A DNA stretch of 64,000 nt, from assembly GCA_000473305.1 (NCBI GenBank), contig CP006772.1, forward strand, positions 2,549,805 to 2,613,804. Reading direction: 5' to 3'. This DNA comes from Bacteroidales bacterium CF (GTDB taxonomy: Bacteria > Bacteroidota > Bacteroidia > Bacteroidales > UBA932). Positions 18,851 to 26,338 of the stretch are shown in pieces. Positions within the stretch are counted from its first letter, which is position 1, and each line of letters opens with the position of its first letter. Both the position numbers and the translations under genes were made by a program. The notes below the pieces were generated by a model. The model saw only the letters and a list, made by a program, of their open reading frames with translations, searched no databases and was not told the DNA's origin.

Positions 18851-19234
18851 CAGTCCAAAAAAATAGATATCATCAAAGGAAAACAAGTTTTTTACAAACT
18901 TATTATAGATGATACTTCTCCCTTAGATGCATTTGAAGAATCTTTGGAAGAACAATACAAGAGCGAGATGGATAGTATCTATTTATATATGGAAGAGGTT
19001 GCCAACCTTAGATCACTACCAAGAACTAAATTTAGAGAGCTTAAAGGGGTAAAAGGAAAAATAAAAGAATATGAATTCAAGAGTGAACATCTTCGAGTTT
19101 ATGCTATAAAGCAACCTAATTGTAAGTTAATTGTTATGTGTGGATATAAGAATACACAAGACGAAGACATCAAAAAGTTCAGATCATTAAAAGACAGATA
19201 TATCTCTTCAACAAATAATAAAAACCAAATATGA
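18848..19234 (+). CDS. RelE/HigB-like toxin of a TAC system
   Basis: A protein of about 128 aa with the features of a RelE/HigB-fold toxin: a helical hairpin (about residues 24-52), then LPRTKFRELKG, a strand KIKEYEFKSEHLRVYAI and a strand KLIVMCGYKNTQ before a final basic helix (DIKKFRSLKDRYI). Toxins of this fold cut mRNA on the ribosome. The start is unclear: the only usual initiation codon before Met41 is the TTG at 18848, which is part of the -7 box. An ATG at 18838 is in another frame and would join this one only after loss of one A from an A7 tract at 18856-18862. The stop overlaps the antitoxin start (ATGA), so the two are coupled. Confidence 0.72.
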   Translation: MQSKKIDIIKGKQVFYKLIIDDTSPLDAFEESLEEQYKSEMDSIYLYMEEVANLRSLPRTKFRELKGVKGKIKEYEFKSEHLRVYAIKQPNCKLIVMCGYKNTQDEDIKKFRSLKDRYISSTNNKNQI

Positions 19235-19578
19235 AAACAAGAGCAGAACTTCTTCGAAGTAAGGGCTATTGGATTGCGAAACTTCAAATAGAATTATTTC
19301 GTGAGCTTGATGAGTTCAAGAAAAAGAAGCATATGAATAATTCCCAGCTCGCTGAATATTTAGGATGTACTAAAGGATATGTTTCTCAATTATTAAATGG
19401 CGATTTTAACCATAAATTGAGCAAAATTGTAGAATTATCCCTTGCCATAGGAAAGGCTCCTAATTTAGTATTTGATGATTTAGATCAATATATAAAAGAT
19501 GATTGTTCATTTGAAAGCAATTCAACTTCCGGGGCTTCTATTTTATTTCAAAATAACAACTATAGTTTATCAGCGTAA
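19231..19578 (+). CDS. XRE-family antitoxin of a TAC system (HigA-like)
   Basis: A 115-aa protein with a helix-turn-helix of the XRE/Cro type at about residues 35-62 (MNNSQLAEYLGCTKGYVSQL). It should neutralise the upstream toxin and repress the operon through the palindrome at the promoter. The last 30 residues (after YIKDD) are polar and end in the short hydrophobic/aromatic tail GASILFQNNNYSLSA. In known TAC antitoxins such a C-terminal extension is the chaperone-addiction (ChAD) segment bound by the SecB-like chaperone. The stop overlaps the chaperone start (TAATG). Confidence 0.82.
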   Translation: MKTRAELLRSKGYWIAKLQIELFRELDEFKKKKHMNNSQLAEYLGCTKGYVSQLLNGDFNHKLSKIVELSLAIGKAPNLVFDDLDQYIKDDCSFESNSTSGASILFQNNNYSLSA

Positions 19579-20000
19579 TGATACCATACAAGATCAGTAA
19601 TATTGTAACAAAGCAATTTGCCATTTTCCCCGAAAAGTTTGTTAATGGGGAAATTGTGAATATAAACACTAATTATAATTTTAATCTCAAAGTTGATTTT
19701 TCAGAGATAAGGTGCTCTTCTGTGATTCAATTCATTCAGAAAGAGCATTTAATACTAGTATTGGAAGTTGTTTGTAACTTTAATATAGCAGCAGAAGGAG
19801 TTGATTTTATTAAAAATGAAAATAAAATTCCCGTGGATTTCTTGCGATATATGGCAACAATTGTTGTCGGCACCGCCAGAGGAATAATACATTCAAAAAC
19901 AGAGGGAAGTGTTCTCAACTCTATAGTATTACCGCCGATTAATTTAGTTGATACTATTCAATCTGACTTTCAAATTAATGAAAAATCAAATTGCAATTAG
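19578..20000 (+). CDS. SecB-like chaperone of a TAC system
   Basis: A 140-aa protein with the SecB fold signature. Strands LKVDFSEIRC and LVLEVVCNFNIAAEGVDF are followed by a long helix FLRYMATIVVGTARGIIHSK and the loop LPPINLVD, which corresponds to the FPxLxLAPVNF end of classical SecB. Bacteroidota generally lack a canonical secB, and SecB-like proteins occur instead next to toxin-antitoxin genes. Here the order toxin, antitoxin, chaperone is that of the Mycobacterium tuberculosis Rv1955-1957 TAC. It likely folds and stabilises the antitoxin. It overlaps the antitoxin stop by one base, so stoichiometry may be coupled. Confidence 0.8.
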   Translation: MIPYKISNIVTKQFAIFPEKFVNGEIVNINTNYNFNLKVDFSEIRCSSVIQFIQKEHLILVLEVVCNFNIAAEGVDFIKNENKIPVDFLRYMATIVVGTARGIIHSKTEGSVLNSIVLPPINLVDTIQSDFQINEKSNCN

Positions 20001-20138
20001 TATTCTTTATGAAGCAGTTAGTAGCACCTGCTATTAGTTAATATTTTTCTCTAGCATATTCTCAAAGCACAATACAAAGAGGAACCGAACTCTCCTTTGA
20101 CTTTTAGCTAATCCAACACCACACCCTGCCTCCGATAC

Positions 20139-20159
20139 ATTGTCTGTCTCACAGACAAT
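20139..20159 (+). other. Hairpin in the non-coding gap after the TAC operon
   Basis: A perfect 9-bp inverted repeat (ATTGTCTGT / ACAGACAAT, 3-nt loop) without a clear T tract. The surrounding gap (20001-20222) shows no other feature and no credible gene. Confidence 0.45.
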
Positions 20160-20222
20160 TACGGCATCATTGTTGTTTTACCAGTATTAAGAGTTCCTAT
20201 TTAAAATCAACACTGTGATGCC

Positions 20223-20648
20223 ATGAAAAAGATTAAACTTATTATCGTTACTCTGCTGGGATTTTCAACCTTAGCAAATTCTCAGAACTCATACAACGGA
20301 ACAGTCTACGAAGAAAACTCAACCACAATTATCCCCTACGCAATTGTAAAAGTTCAAGACAAAAACATAGGAGTAGTAAGCAACGAAGCCGGGAAATTCA
20401 GCTTGTCCAATCAAGGAATAGATCTCAACGATACTCTAATAATCACATGCCTTGGATATAAACCAAGAACCTTTTCAGTTAGAGACTGGAAAAATGATTT
20501 TAGTATTTATATGGAATCCGATCCTATTCATTTAAGTGAAGCAACTATCACGGCTCAACGAGCAAAGGAGATAAAAATTGGCATTACGAATGGTGGAACA
20601 AAGACTCTTTTTATCCCACTTTTTACAAAGAAAGAGTACGCTAAAGAC
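20223..20648 (+). pseudogene. CarboxypepD_reg-like envelope protein, N-terminal part (split by IS66)
   Basis: 142 codons of a secreted protein: a signal peptide (MKKIKLIIVTLLGFSTLANS), then a carboxypeptidase-regulatory-like domain (YNGTVYEENSTTIIPYAIVK, GVVSNEAGKFSL, ITCLGYKPRTFSVRDW) common in Bacteroidota envelope proteins. The frame runs into the IS66 end after KEYAKD. Joining base 20648 directly to 23337 restores one frame of 280 aa, so this is the front half of a gene interrupted by the element. The last eight bases are the left copy of the target duplication. Confidence 0.88.
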
Positions 20649-20719
20649 GTAAGCATCCGATAAAACCCATATTGTAACCCTAGTTTGGCCTATTTAATTT
20701 TGTTTTAAAATTAAACGTC

Positions 20720-21085
20720 ATGACACTAGAGGAGTACGAACAACTGGAACATGATTTTTTATCATCGTCCACCAACATCCGGTCCTTTCTTCAAAGCAGA
20801 GGAGTTAGCCACCACAAGTATTACTACTGGAAGCGCAAATCAAGAGAGCAAAAAGAGTCTGCAGTTGTCTCTGAGGGTCAGTTTCTACCTATTGATCTTC
20901 ATTCTGGCAGCTTAATCAAGCCTTCAAAACGAGGCAAAAGCACAAAACAGCCATTAATAGGCCAGGGCGAGATTGAGATCGAACTTCGTACCCCTTCGGG
21001 AGCAGAGTTCCGTATCCGGGGTATTATGGACTCACTTATGTTAAGTACCATCATCGCTTCTACCGGAGGTCGGCGCAATGTTTAG
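20720..21085 (+). CDS. tnpA: IS66 TnpA (OrfA) accessory protein
   Basis: A 121-aa IS66 OrfA protein with an N-terminal helix-turn-helix (FLQSRGVSHHKYYYWKRK) and a C-terminal strand region (IEIELRTPSGAEFRIRGI). It is required for IS66 transposition together with TnpB and TnpC. It overlaps tnpB by 8 bp. Confidence 0.9.
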   Translation: MTLEEYEQLEHDFLSSSTNIRSFLQSRGVSHHKYYYWKRKSREQKESAVVSEGQFLPIDLHSGSLIKPSKRGKSTKQPLIGQGEIEIELRTPSGAEFRIRGIMDSLMLSTIIASTGGRRNV

Positions 21086-21434
21086 TCTTAATGATAGCAT
21101 GCGTTACCTTCTCTACAGTGAGCCCACAGATATGCGCAAGAGTTATCACACCCTGAGCGGCCTTGTAACAAACAATATGGGACTCAATGTACGCAACGGA
21201 GATGTCTTTATCTTCGTTAACAAGGCCCGTAACAGAATCAAACTACTTCATATGGAGCCAGGAGGTCTTGTTATCTACTCCAAACTGCTTGAAGAGGGTC
21301 GTTTTCGCCTTCCTTCAAGAGATCCTGAGCAAGGTAGTGTCAAAATGAACTGGCTTGACCTGGTGATGATGGTTGAGGGAGTTATGGATGACCCGGCGAC
21401 AAGATTAAGGCGATTAAAAAGAGTAAATATTTAG
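21078..21434 (+). CDS. tnpB: IS66 TnpB (Orf2) accessory protein
   Basis: A 118-aa IS66 Orf2 family protein with the usual opening (RYLLYSEPTDMRKSYHTLSG) and the conserved IFVNKARNRIKLLHMEPGGL stretch. Its molecular role in transposition is not well defined in the family. Full length. Confidence 0.93.
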   Translation: MFSLNDSMRYLLYSEPTDMRKSYHTLSGLVTNNMGLNVRNGDVFIFVNKARNRIKLLHMEPGGLVIYSKLLEEGRFRLPSRDPEQGSVKMNWLDLVMMVEGVMDDPATRLRRLKRVNI

Positions 21435-21507
21435 CATAAAATATTGGTAATTATTTGGTTATCTAAAACATTGTTACTATCTTTGTATCAGATAATTACA
21501 GTGTTTT

Positions 21508-23124
21508 ATGGCTTCCGGATACACCCAGCAGGATATAGCAAAGATGGCAGCAGAGATAGAGTCTCTTCGCAGTCAGCTTGCTGCAAAAGAAGAGGTTGTA
21601 TCCAATCTTGAATCAGATGTCACCAAGCTGGAATCCCACATCTCCAAATTAGAGTACGAACTTACCTGGTTGAGGAAGAAGCTATTTGGCAAGATGAGCG
21701 AACGCTTTATTAACTCAGATCCTGATTCCCGCCAGCTTGATATCTTTGGAGAGCAGCTTAGCGACAATGAGAGAGAGGAGCTTGAGAGGGCTGCAACACA
21801 GGAGCAGGAGCTAATAACCAGAATAGTAACAGTAAGCAAGCCTCGTACAACTCGCAAGGATATATCCTTTGAAAACCTGCGTGTTGAAGAGACAATAATA
21901 GAGCCCGAAGGATTAAATTTTGAGGAATATGTTTGTATTGGGACAGAAGAAACAAACAGACTGGCTTATAAACCGGCAGAGTTCTTTGTTAAGAGAACTA
22001 TCCGTAAAAAGTATGCTCTTAAAAATCAGTTAACCGAGATTGAGGATGAGCAAGAAAAGAGGCCTTCAGTAGTGATAGCGCCACTTCCCGATAGTCCCAT
22101 CCACAAATGCATGGCAGATACTAGTCTTTTGACAGAGATAATCATCCAAAAATATCTTTATCACCTCCCTTTTCACCGACAGATAGCCCGGTTTGGGGAT
22201 CTTGGGGTTAGAATAAGCTCTTCCACTGTGGGAGACTGGTTCTCCCAGAGCTGCGAGTTGCTCAGACCACTCTATGACCATCTGCGACGACGGGTCTTGT
22301 CCACCGATTATATCCAGGTTGACGAGAGTACCCTCCCGGTGATAGATAATGAGAAGCGAAGAGCTGTGAAGGGTTATCTGTGGGTAGTACGCAATCCGGA
22401 CAACGGAGAGGTCTTCTTTCATTATGACAGAGGTTCCCGTTCAGAGAAAACTGCCTTGGTTCTTCTTCATGGCTTCAATGGCGCAATACAGAGTGACGGC
22501 TATCAGGTTTACAATCGTTTTGAGGCGCTTGATGGTAAGCTGATGCTCGGCTGCTGGGCTCACGCCAGGCGTAAGTTCGATGAAGCACTGGCAGAGAATA
22601 AGAAGCTGGCAACAGAGGCACTTCTTCAGATACAGTCTCTTTATGCGATAGAGAGGGAGGCAGACGAGATGGGAGCTACAGTGGAGCAGAGAGGAGAACT
22701 AAGAAGTACAAAAGCATATCCGTTACTTGTCACCTTTGAAAAATGGCTTTACGACAACTATACAACTCTCTTACCACAAAGCAGAACGGCAAAAGCGATA
22801 TCTTATACATACAGTATCTTCCCTAAGCTATCAAGATACCACCTTAACGGCAGATACAGATTAGACAACAACCTTGTTGAGAATGCCATCCGTCCCCTGG
22901 CAATAGGAAGAAAGAACTATCTCTTTTGCGGTAACTCAGATGCTGCTATAAGGGCAGCAATGGTATACTCGCTGCTTGGATCATGCAAGGCTGCCGGAGT
23001 AAACCCGGCTGAATGGCTCGGAGATGTTCTTTCAAAAATTTACTCTTACACAAAAGAGAACAGAAACATGGAAGAGCTATTGCCTCATTTGTGGAAAAAT
23101 AGTCAAACTTGTATCGAATCGTGA
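21508..23124 (+). CDS. tnpC: IS66 TnpC transposase (DDE)
   Basis: A 538-aa IS66 transposase: an N-terminal coiled coil (about residues 10-65), the LRKKLFGKMSERF motif, a zinc-finger-like region, and the DDE catalytic domain with IQVDESTLPV near residue 270, QSDGYQVYNRF near 330 and the catalytic Glu in the NNLVENAIRPLAIGRKNYLF block near 455. A short C-terminal IS66 domain follows. It appears intact. Confidence 0.93.
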   Translation: MASGYTQQDIAKMAAEIESLRSQLAAKEEVVSNLESDVTKLESHISKLEYELTWLRKKLFGKMSERFINSDPDSRQLDIFGEQLSDNEREELERAATQEQELITRIVTVSKPRTTRKDISFENLRVEETIIEPEGLNFEEYVCIGTEETNRLAYKPAEFFVKRTIRKKYALKNQLTEIEDEQEKRPSVVIAPLPDSPIHKCMADTSLLTEIIIQKYLYHLPFHRQIARFGDLGVRISSSTVGDWFSQSCELLRPLYDHLRRRVLSTDYIQVDESTLPVIDNEKRRAVKGYLWVVRNPDNGEVFFHYDRGSRSEKTALVLLHGFNGAIQSDGYQVYNRFEALDGKLMLGCWAHARRKFDEALAENKKLATEALLQIQSLYAIEREADEMGATVEQRGELRSTKAYPLLVTFEKWLYDNYTTLLPQSRTAKAISYTYSIFPKLSRYHLNGRYRLDNNLVENAIRPLAIGRKNYLFCGNSDAAIRAAMVYSLLGSCKAAGVNPAEWLGDVLSKIYSYTKENRNMEELLPHLWKNSQTCIES

Positions 23125-23336
23125 ACACTTTGTGCAATTTGCGCTCTAATTACACGAATTTGTGTCAAACCAGCACAAATTGACACAACTTTAACCAAAA
23201 TCGCACGAATTTAACCTAACTTTATACGAAGTGGTCCGGTAGCCGCCATAAATACAAAATGGGGAATCCTAATTACGAAAAAGTGGGGACGCTTAATTGC
23301 CAAAATATGCTGTTTATCGGATGCTTACCTAAAGAC

Positions 23337-23753
23337 AATCTTATTGGTAGGGAAATCGGGACTATCTTTCAAATTGAAAAAGACTGCAATATTAAAGGAA
23401 TTCACATTTTTGTTGCAAGCAATAAATACGACAGCATTAAAATGAGAGCGATTTTTTATAGCGTTGATAATGGATTACCTAAAGAGATAATCGTCAACCG
23501 AGATATTATTTTTAATGTGTCTCAGAAAAAAGGGTGGGTCGATATCGATATCAGCCAGCATAACATTCAATTTTTAAAAGGTCAGAAAGTAGCAATGACC
23601 CTTATGACTTTGGATGAAACAAACAAAGATCAGTTTTTCATCTATGCAAAAATGGTCAGCAAGAATGGGCTTCTGAGAAGAGACAAGGCTCTTGGGGACT
23701 GGAAAAAAAGCAAAGGAGGTATGTCTATATATCTCTCAGGATTTGACAATTAG
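23337..23753 (+). pseudogene. CarboxypepD_reg-like envelope protein, C-terminal part (split by IS66)
   Basis: 138 codons that continue, in frame, the gene broken at 20648 (restored junction KEYAKD-NLIGREIGTIF). It is beta-rich and ends YLSGFDN; the domain is not recognised. An open frame also reads in from inside the IS66 end (from 23259), so a chimeric C-terminal fragment could still be translated. Function of the intact protein is unknown; an envelope location is inferred from the signal peptide of the other half. Confidence 0.85.
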
Positions 23754-23793
23754 AGCTCAACAATTTAAATTTACACTTACGACCACAACTTAA

Positions 23794-24933
23794 TCAAAAG
23801 AGCTCACCATTCCACAACATTGTCAAGAAATTCATAGCCGGCAAAACATCAATTTCATTCATCCTGCGGGGATTCTTATCCATAGAGACAATAATCAGAC
23901 GAGCACCGGGAAATTCCTCTGAGAATGCCTTCAATCCTCTTGTATGATGTGAATGCACCTCTTCAGTCGATTTAATTTCAATAGCAACATTGGCATTCCC
24001 AATAACTGCATCTACTTCGTATCCTGAAGTTGTACGCCAATATGATAATGAGTGCTGTGACTCTGAGTACCCTACATAAGCAATTATTTCCTGTATGATA
24101 AAGTGCTCGAATGCATGACCAAACTCTACAGATCCCGGAAAAAGAGATCTCCTTTTAAGCAGGAAATTCGCAACACCTACGTCAAAATAGTAAAATTTAG
24201 GAGACTGAATAACTCTGCGTTTTACGTTTCTGGTAAAAGCCGGAATGGTGTAGCCTATAAGAGTCTCCTCCAGGATAGAAAAATACTCTTTTACCGTAGG
24301 AGCACTTACGCCACACTCCGATGCAATATTGCTGTAATTAAGAATTTCGCCATTACTCAAAGCCGCTATTTCCATAAAATGTGAAAATGTTTTCAAATTT
24401 CTGGTAAGAGCTTCGGCTTTAATTTCTTGTTGCAAATAATCACCAACATAAGCGTGAATACGCTTGCTGGCATCATCTACCAAATAGTGTCTTGGCATCA
24501 TACCATTGTTGCAGGCTTTTATCAGATCAAAATCCGGAATCTCTGCACTTACAAATGGATACAAGTGTTTGCGGATAGCTCTGCCGCCTAACAGGTTTAC
24601 GCCACTGCGTCTCAGCTTGCGTGCACTTGATCCGCTTAAGATAAACCGATGATTTTTATTGGTCATTAGCCATTGCACCTCATCGAGTAATTCCGGAATT
24701 TTCTGAATTTCATCTATTATAATCAGCTCATTTTCCGGAAGCAAACTTAACTCTTCGCGCAATAATGATGCACGACGATTATAACGTTCAAATTCGTCTG
24801 ATTTTAATAAGTCTATATATCGGGTATTGGGAAAAGTCAGTTGTAATAACGTGCTTTTCCCGGTTTGTCTGGCTCCCCACAGAAAAAAGCTCTCATTTTC
24901 TGAATCTTGAAGATTAATTTTTCGAGAAAACAT
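23794..24933 (-). CDS. AAA_14/DUF4143 family ATPase
   Basis: A 379-aa ATPase with Walker A GARQTGKST (residues 20-28), Walker B ELIIIDEIQKIP near 69-80 and the sensor strand FILSGSSARKLRR. A winged-helix segment follows (NYSNIASECGVSAPTVKEYF), then the DUF4143 C-terminal region with a nuclease-like EVDAVI ... VAIEIKST signature near 305-325. This family is abundant and multi-copy in Bacteroidota; roles in toxin or mobile-DNA biology are suspected but unproven. It is a single gene, convergent with the IS-split gene. Confidence 0.88.
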   Translation of the reverse strand: MFSRKINLQDSENESFFLWGARQTGKSTLLQLTFPNTRYIDLLKSDEFERYNRRASLLREELSLLPENELIIIDEIQKIPELLDEVQWLMTNKNHRFILSGSSARKLRRSGVNLLGGRAIRKHLYPFVSAEIPDFDLIKACNNGMMPRHYLVDDASKRIHAYVGDYLQQEIKAEALTRNLKTFSHFMEIAALSNGEILNYSNIASECGVSAPTVKEYFSILEETLIGYTIPAFTRNVKRRVIQSPKFYYFDVGVANFLLKRRSLFPGSVEFGHAFEHFIIQEIIAYVGYSESQHSLSYWRTTSGYEVDAVIGNANVAIEIKSTEEVHSHHTRGLKAFSEEFPGARLIIVSMDKNPRRMNEIDVLPAMNFLTMLWNGELF

Positions 24934-24984
24934 AACAAAATATTTTTTTACCAGTATAATTTCAAGAGTAAATATATAAATTTT

Positions 24985-25140
24985 TCATGAATATCGAAAG
25001 CGCAACTTTGATTTATCATGAATATCTAAAGTATAACTTTACATTTTCACGAAAACAGGGAAGCTCTCAAACAACATTTTCGAGTATGAAAGAATTTTTT
25101 CATACTTACACAAACATATTCGAGTATAGAAGAATATTTC
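24985..25140 (+). repeat. Tandem direct repeats upstream of a small membrane-protein gene
   Basis: Two 25-bp copies beginning TCATGAATATC and ending AACTTT lie at 24985-25009 and 25016-25040 (31-bp period). They are followed by two copies of about 28 bp built on ACATnTTCGAGTAT at 25074-25101 and 25113-25140 (39-bp period). They resemble repeated regulator sites or decayed duplications. Open frames that start inside them are probably not real. Confidence 0.55.
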
Positions 25141-25196
25141 GTGGCTTAGGAGTTTTTATTTATTTGTCAAACAAGAAATTAATCCATATATTCGAC

Positions 25197-25439
25197 ATGA
25201 AAACTCCCAAACCTCGCATTATGAAAAAATCTCTGAAAATCATTTCTGTCATCTCCATTTTTGCTTTTATGATCCTGTGGCTACTTGGAAAATTCGTGGA
25301 TTTTGAAAATTTCGACATCACTGAGACAGCCAATATCTTCGTCATAATCTATCTTCTGGCAAGTCTAAAGTATTATCAACTCGATTCCCGGGATAAGGAT
25401 GCCACAATCAAAGAGCTAAAAGAAAAGTTGGGAGAATAA
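25197..25439 (+). CDS. Small two-helix membrane protein, unknown
   Basis: About 80 aa. Two hydrophobic helices (ISVISIFAFMILWLLGKFV; IFVIIYLLASLKYY) are followed by a charged C-terminal tail (DKDATIKELKEKLGE). I do not recognise a family. The start is uncertain: ATG at 25197 or at 25221. A longer frame from 24987 passes through the tandem repeats and is less likely. It stands alone between the AAA ATPase and the beta-barrel gene. Confidence 0.5.
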   Translation: MKTPKPRIMKKSLKIISVISIFAFMILWLLGKFVDFENFDITETANIFVIIYLLASLKYYQLDSRDKDATIKELKEKLGE

Positions 25440-25479
25440 ATGACAAAAATCCTTAATCATTTTGCAAAATATTATTGAT

Positions 25480-25538
25480 TTGTTTTACACTTTGACATCG
25501 TTTTGTTTTACACTTTGACAGACAATTGTTTTACAAAA
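25480..25538 (+). repeat. Short tandem repeats TTGTTTTACACTTTGACA
   Basis: Two exact 18-bp copies (25480-25497 and 25503-25520, 23-bp period) and a partial third (TTGTTTTACA, from 25526). They lie in the gap between the small membrane protein and the beta-barrel gene. The TTTG/TTG spacing is like repeated promoter parts, but no full promoter is evident. The rest of the gap up to 25639 shows nothing. Confidence 0.6.
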
Positions 25539-25639
25539 AAAAAACGGCTTTTAATCCTTCCCCCAACCTAACAAAGAGGAAATAAGAATAAAAACCGGTT
25601 ATTGAGAATGTTGTTTAATACTAACCCCAAGCAACTAAA

Positions 25640-26194
25640 CTACAGGCTGTAAACCAAACCGAAGCTTAAATAAGATATAGAGTATCCAGCCTCTGCATAT
25701 ATACCCCATGTTTTATTAAACTGATAGCGTGCGCCTACAACACCACCCCAGGCAAGACCACCTGCAGAAGCGTGTCCGGGATCAATTCCGTTACCATAAT
25801 AGCTTGAGCTTGCAATGTTATAACCAAGCATCAATCCTGCATAGGTATCAATTTTTGGAACAAACGGATAGTGGAAAAGTCCTCTGGCTCCGACGATTAT
25901 ATGAGAGTACTTGTATCCATGATCATGACCATCGGTCCAAACACCGAGGCTCTCTTTGTTACCATAGTATCCAATGTAGCCACCAAGACCGAGATTTAGT
26001 TTCTTTACACCAAAAAGATCCTGCATAAAGCCCTGATCGTATGATGCTTCAACAGGAATTCCATAAGAGTTAACTCCAACACCAACCCTAATGTGTTTGC
26101 TGTTGTTCCCAAAGAGTGCCGGATTTTTTTGTGCCATCACATTGTTAGAAAAAGCAAGTGCCAGGACTGCCAGAATTAATGTCAGTTTTTTCAT
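25640..26194 (-). CDS. Outer-membrane beta-barrel protein
   Basis: 184 aa from the chosen ATG, which starts a clear signal peptide (MKKLTLILAVLALAFSNNVM, cut after AQ). The mature part is rich in Gly and aromatic residues with alternating strands (LGLGGYIGYYGN, YAGLMLGYNIASSSYYG, GIYAEAGYSISYLSFGLVY), typical of an eight-strand porin-like barrel (OMP_b-brl family). A longer frame from 26254 is not used because the signal peptide and the -7 box at 26237-26230 both favour 26194. Function unknown. It is divergent from the sensor gene. Confidence 0.78.
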   Translation of the reverse strand: MKKLTLILAVLALAFSNNVMAQKNPALFGNNSKHIRVGVGVNSYGIPVEASYDQGFMQDLFGVKKLNLGLGGYIGYYGNKESLGVWTDGHDHGYKYSHIIVGARGLFHYPFVPKIDTYAGLMLGYNIASSSYYGNGIDPGHASAGGLAWGGVVGARYQFNKTWGIYAEAGYSISYLSFGLVYSL

Positions 26195-26229
26195 TTTTGT
26201 CTGATATTTTTTTGTGTTTATACTTGAGG

Positions 26230-26237
26230 CAAAGATA
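26230..26237 (-). promoter_or_regulatory. -7 promoter element of the beta-barrel gene
   Basis: On the minus strand TATCTTTG matches the Bacteroidota -7 consensus exactly and lies about 36 nt before the ATG. No matching -33 element is obvious. Confidence 0.55.
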
Positions 26238-26338
26238 TGCTCAGCGGCCAACATGCTAAAAAAATCAGGGGGGACAAAAAGTGGACAACCACAAAAATTT
26301 TGAGTATACTTGTCACAATTTCATTTAATACCCATCGG

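Larger units (their letters stand above)
20649..23328 (+). mobile_element. IS66-family element 1 (2680 bp, complete)
   Basis: The left end GTAAGCATCCGATAAA is the exact reverse complement of the right end TTTATCGGATGCTTAC, giving a 16-bp perfect terminal repeat with further similarity inward (CATATT). The 8-bp target CTAAAGAC is present at 20641-20648 and 23329-23336. The element carries the three standard IS66 genes. The 130 bp after tnpC holds a small inverted repeat (TTGTGTCAA / TTGACACAA). Intact ends, intact genes and identical target copies suggest a recent insertion. Confidence 0.95.

Noticed and set aside
23259-23336. Independent start of the 164-aa frame after IS66
   Set aside because: The first 26 codons are the inside end of the IS66 and its target copy; the real gene starts at 20223.
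24987-25196. Extended N-terminus of the small membrane protein
   Set aside because: This part translates the tandem repeats and has no domain character.
24985-25540. CRISPR array from the tandem repeats
   Set aside because: Only two or three short copies with imperfect identity and no spacer-like regularity; no cas genes in the window.
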